Shown piece after piece: positions 5,275 to 5,951 of a stretch of 5,951 bases of DNA. This DNA comes from AP-15 sp045802495 (lineage in GTDB: Bacteria; Pseudomonadota; Alphaproteobacteria; ATCC43930; CGMCC-115725). The DNA lies in the NCBI GenBank assembly GCA_045802495.1, contig JBJMQW010000103.1, positions 1 through 5,951 on the forward strand, read 5' to 3'. Position numbers and translations under genes: made by a program. The notes beneath the pieces are model-generated. The model saw only the letters and a program-made list of their open reading frames with translations. It made no database searches and was not told the origin of the DNA. The stretch's first letter is position 1, and each line of letters starts with the position of its first letter.

Positions 5275-5951
5275 ATGACGACTTTGGTCCTCGGCGGCAC
5301 CGGCTTTATCGGGCGCCGGCTCATACCGTTGCTGGCGCAGCGCGGCGAAGAAATCACATGCATGGACATCAACCCCGGCACCGCTTCGTTCGGCCATCTC
5401 GGCAATAAGGTCAAAGTCGTGCGCGGCGATATCAGCCAGTTCGACGACGTCATGTCGGCGATGGTGGCGGCTAAACCGACGCGGGTCGTGAACCTCGCCT
5501 ATTACCTCGGCAGCGAGCACCCGCCGCATGCCGCCTTCAAGCTCAACATTCTCGGCATGGACAATTGCTTTGAGGCAGCGCGCTAATGCGGCGTCAGTCG
5601 CGTCGCCTATGCCAGCTCGCTGGCGGTCAGCGGCGAGCAGCATTTCTATGGCGACCGTGTGGTGACCGAGGACGATTTCCGCCACGGGCATGTCCAATAC
5701 GCCATGCACAAGATCTTCAACGAGTGGCAGGCGCAGGATTACCGCGAGAAGCACGGGATGGAGATCACGGCAATCCGCCCGGCCAATGTCACCGGCAACG
5801 ACAAGATCGTGGGCTCGGTCGACCACGTCAAATGCATCACCTTTCCGGCACGGGGCGAGCCGATCTCATTTCCATACAAGGATGCAATGCGCTGCACGAT
5901 CCATGTCGACGAGATCGCCGAAATCTTCGCGCGGGTGATCATGACCGACTA
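5275..5951 (+). pseudogene. NAD-dependent epimerase/dehydratase (extended SDR), interrupted by TAA and cut by window edge
   Basis: From ATG 5275 the frame encodes a Rossmann start with GGTGFIG (7-13), an Asp at 31 ending the second strand (NAD rather than NADP preferred), and RGDIS (50-54). It meets TAA at codon 104 (5584-5586). The same frame then continues for 121 codons to the edge with clear family sequence: VAYASSLAVSG (Ser114/Ser115), the catalytic pair Tyr142 and Lys146 in YAMHK, IRPANVTG, and a late MRCTIHVDEIAEIFARV. The stop falls between EAAR and CGVSR, where relatives carry a sense codon. The 103-residue product would lack every catalytic residue. AGGGAGGGG at 5261-5269 fixes the start. 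By family it would oxidise or epimerise a sugar-nucleotide or related NAD-linked substrate, which is not identifiable. Either a recent pseudogene or a sequencing error. Confidence 0.85.

Noticed and set aside
5230..5826. 198-codon minus-strand frame opposite the epimerase
   Set aside because: The plus strand shows clear epimerase motifs across the same bases, while this frame has no recognisable domain; it is an antisense shadow.
5586..5951. ATG overlapping the epimerase stop (TAATG) with a frame open to the edge
   Set aside because: It looks like stop-start coupling, but the translation is Arg-rich without domains, while the original epimerase frame keeps family motifs throughout.

Overview
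The window is G+C-rich, gene-dense DNA from what is most likely an alphaproteobacterium, probably of the Hyphomicrobiales (Bradyrhizobium/Rhodoplanes-like). This rests on codon use and on the cyclase-TolB-TPR protein, a type that is strongly expanded in that group. Species cannot be judged from the sequence alone. No rRNA, tRNA, CRISPR array, insertion sequence, phage gene or clear rho-independent terminator was seen.

Layout from left to right. Positions 1-750 (minus strand) hold the N-terminal 250 residues of an acyl-CoA dehydrogenase that runs off the left edge. A 195-bp divergent intergenic region with a short palindrome follows. Positions 946-1557 (plus) encode a 203-residue glutathione S-transferase-like protein. 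Positions 1631-2156 (plus) encode a type II toxin-antitoxin pair, a MazE-like antitoxin overlapping a MazF/PemK-type toxin by 14 nt, preceded by two near-identical palindromes that look like its own operator. The toxin gene ends 9 bp from the convergent cyclase gene.

Positions 2166-5175 (minus) form an apparent two-gene operon: a binuclear metal amidohydrolase, then a class III nucleotide cyclase with a TolB-like middle part and TPR repeats. The cyclase ribosome-binding site overlaps the amidohydrolase stop codon. The cyclase frame has a TAG at codon 10, so the intact 563-codon frame begins after the first metal-binding aspartate. Across a 99-bp divergent promoter region with three copies of a 12-bp motif lies an NAD-dependent epimerase/dehydratase-family gene on the plus strand (5275 to the right edge). 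It also carries an in-frame stop, a TAA at codon 104, before all its catalytic residues.

The acyl-CoA dehydrogenase, GST, amidohydrolase and epimerase-like genes are typical of catabolic or detoxification neighbourhoods in soil proteobacteria, but no defined pathway can be assigned. No wholly new system is evident. The observations most worth checking are the two nonsense codons in otherwise well-preserved genes, the tandem palindromes at the toxin-antitoxin promoter, and the three-copy motif in the divergent promoter.
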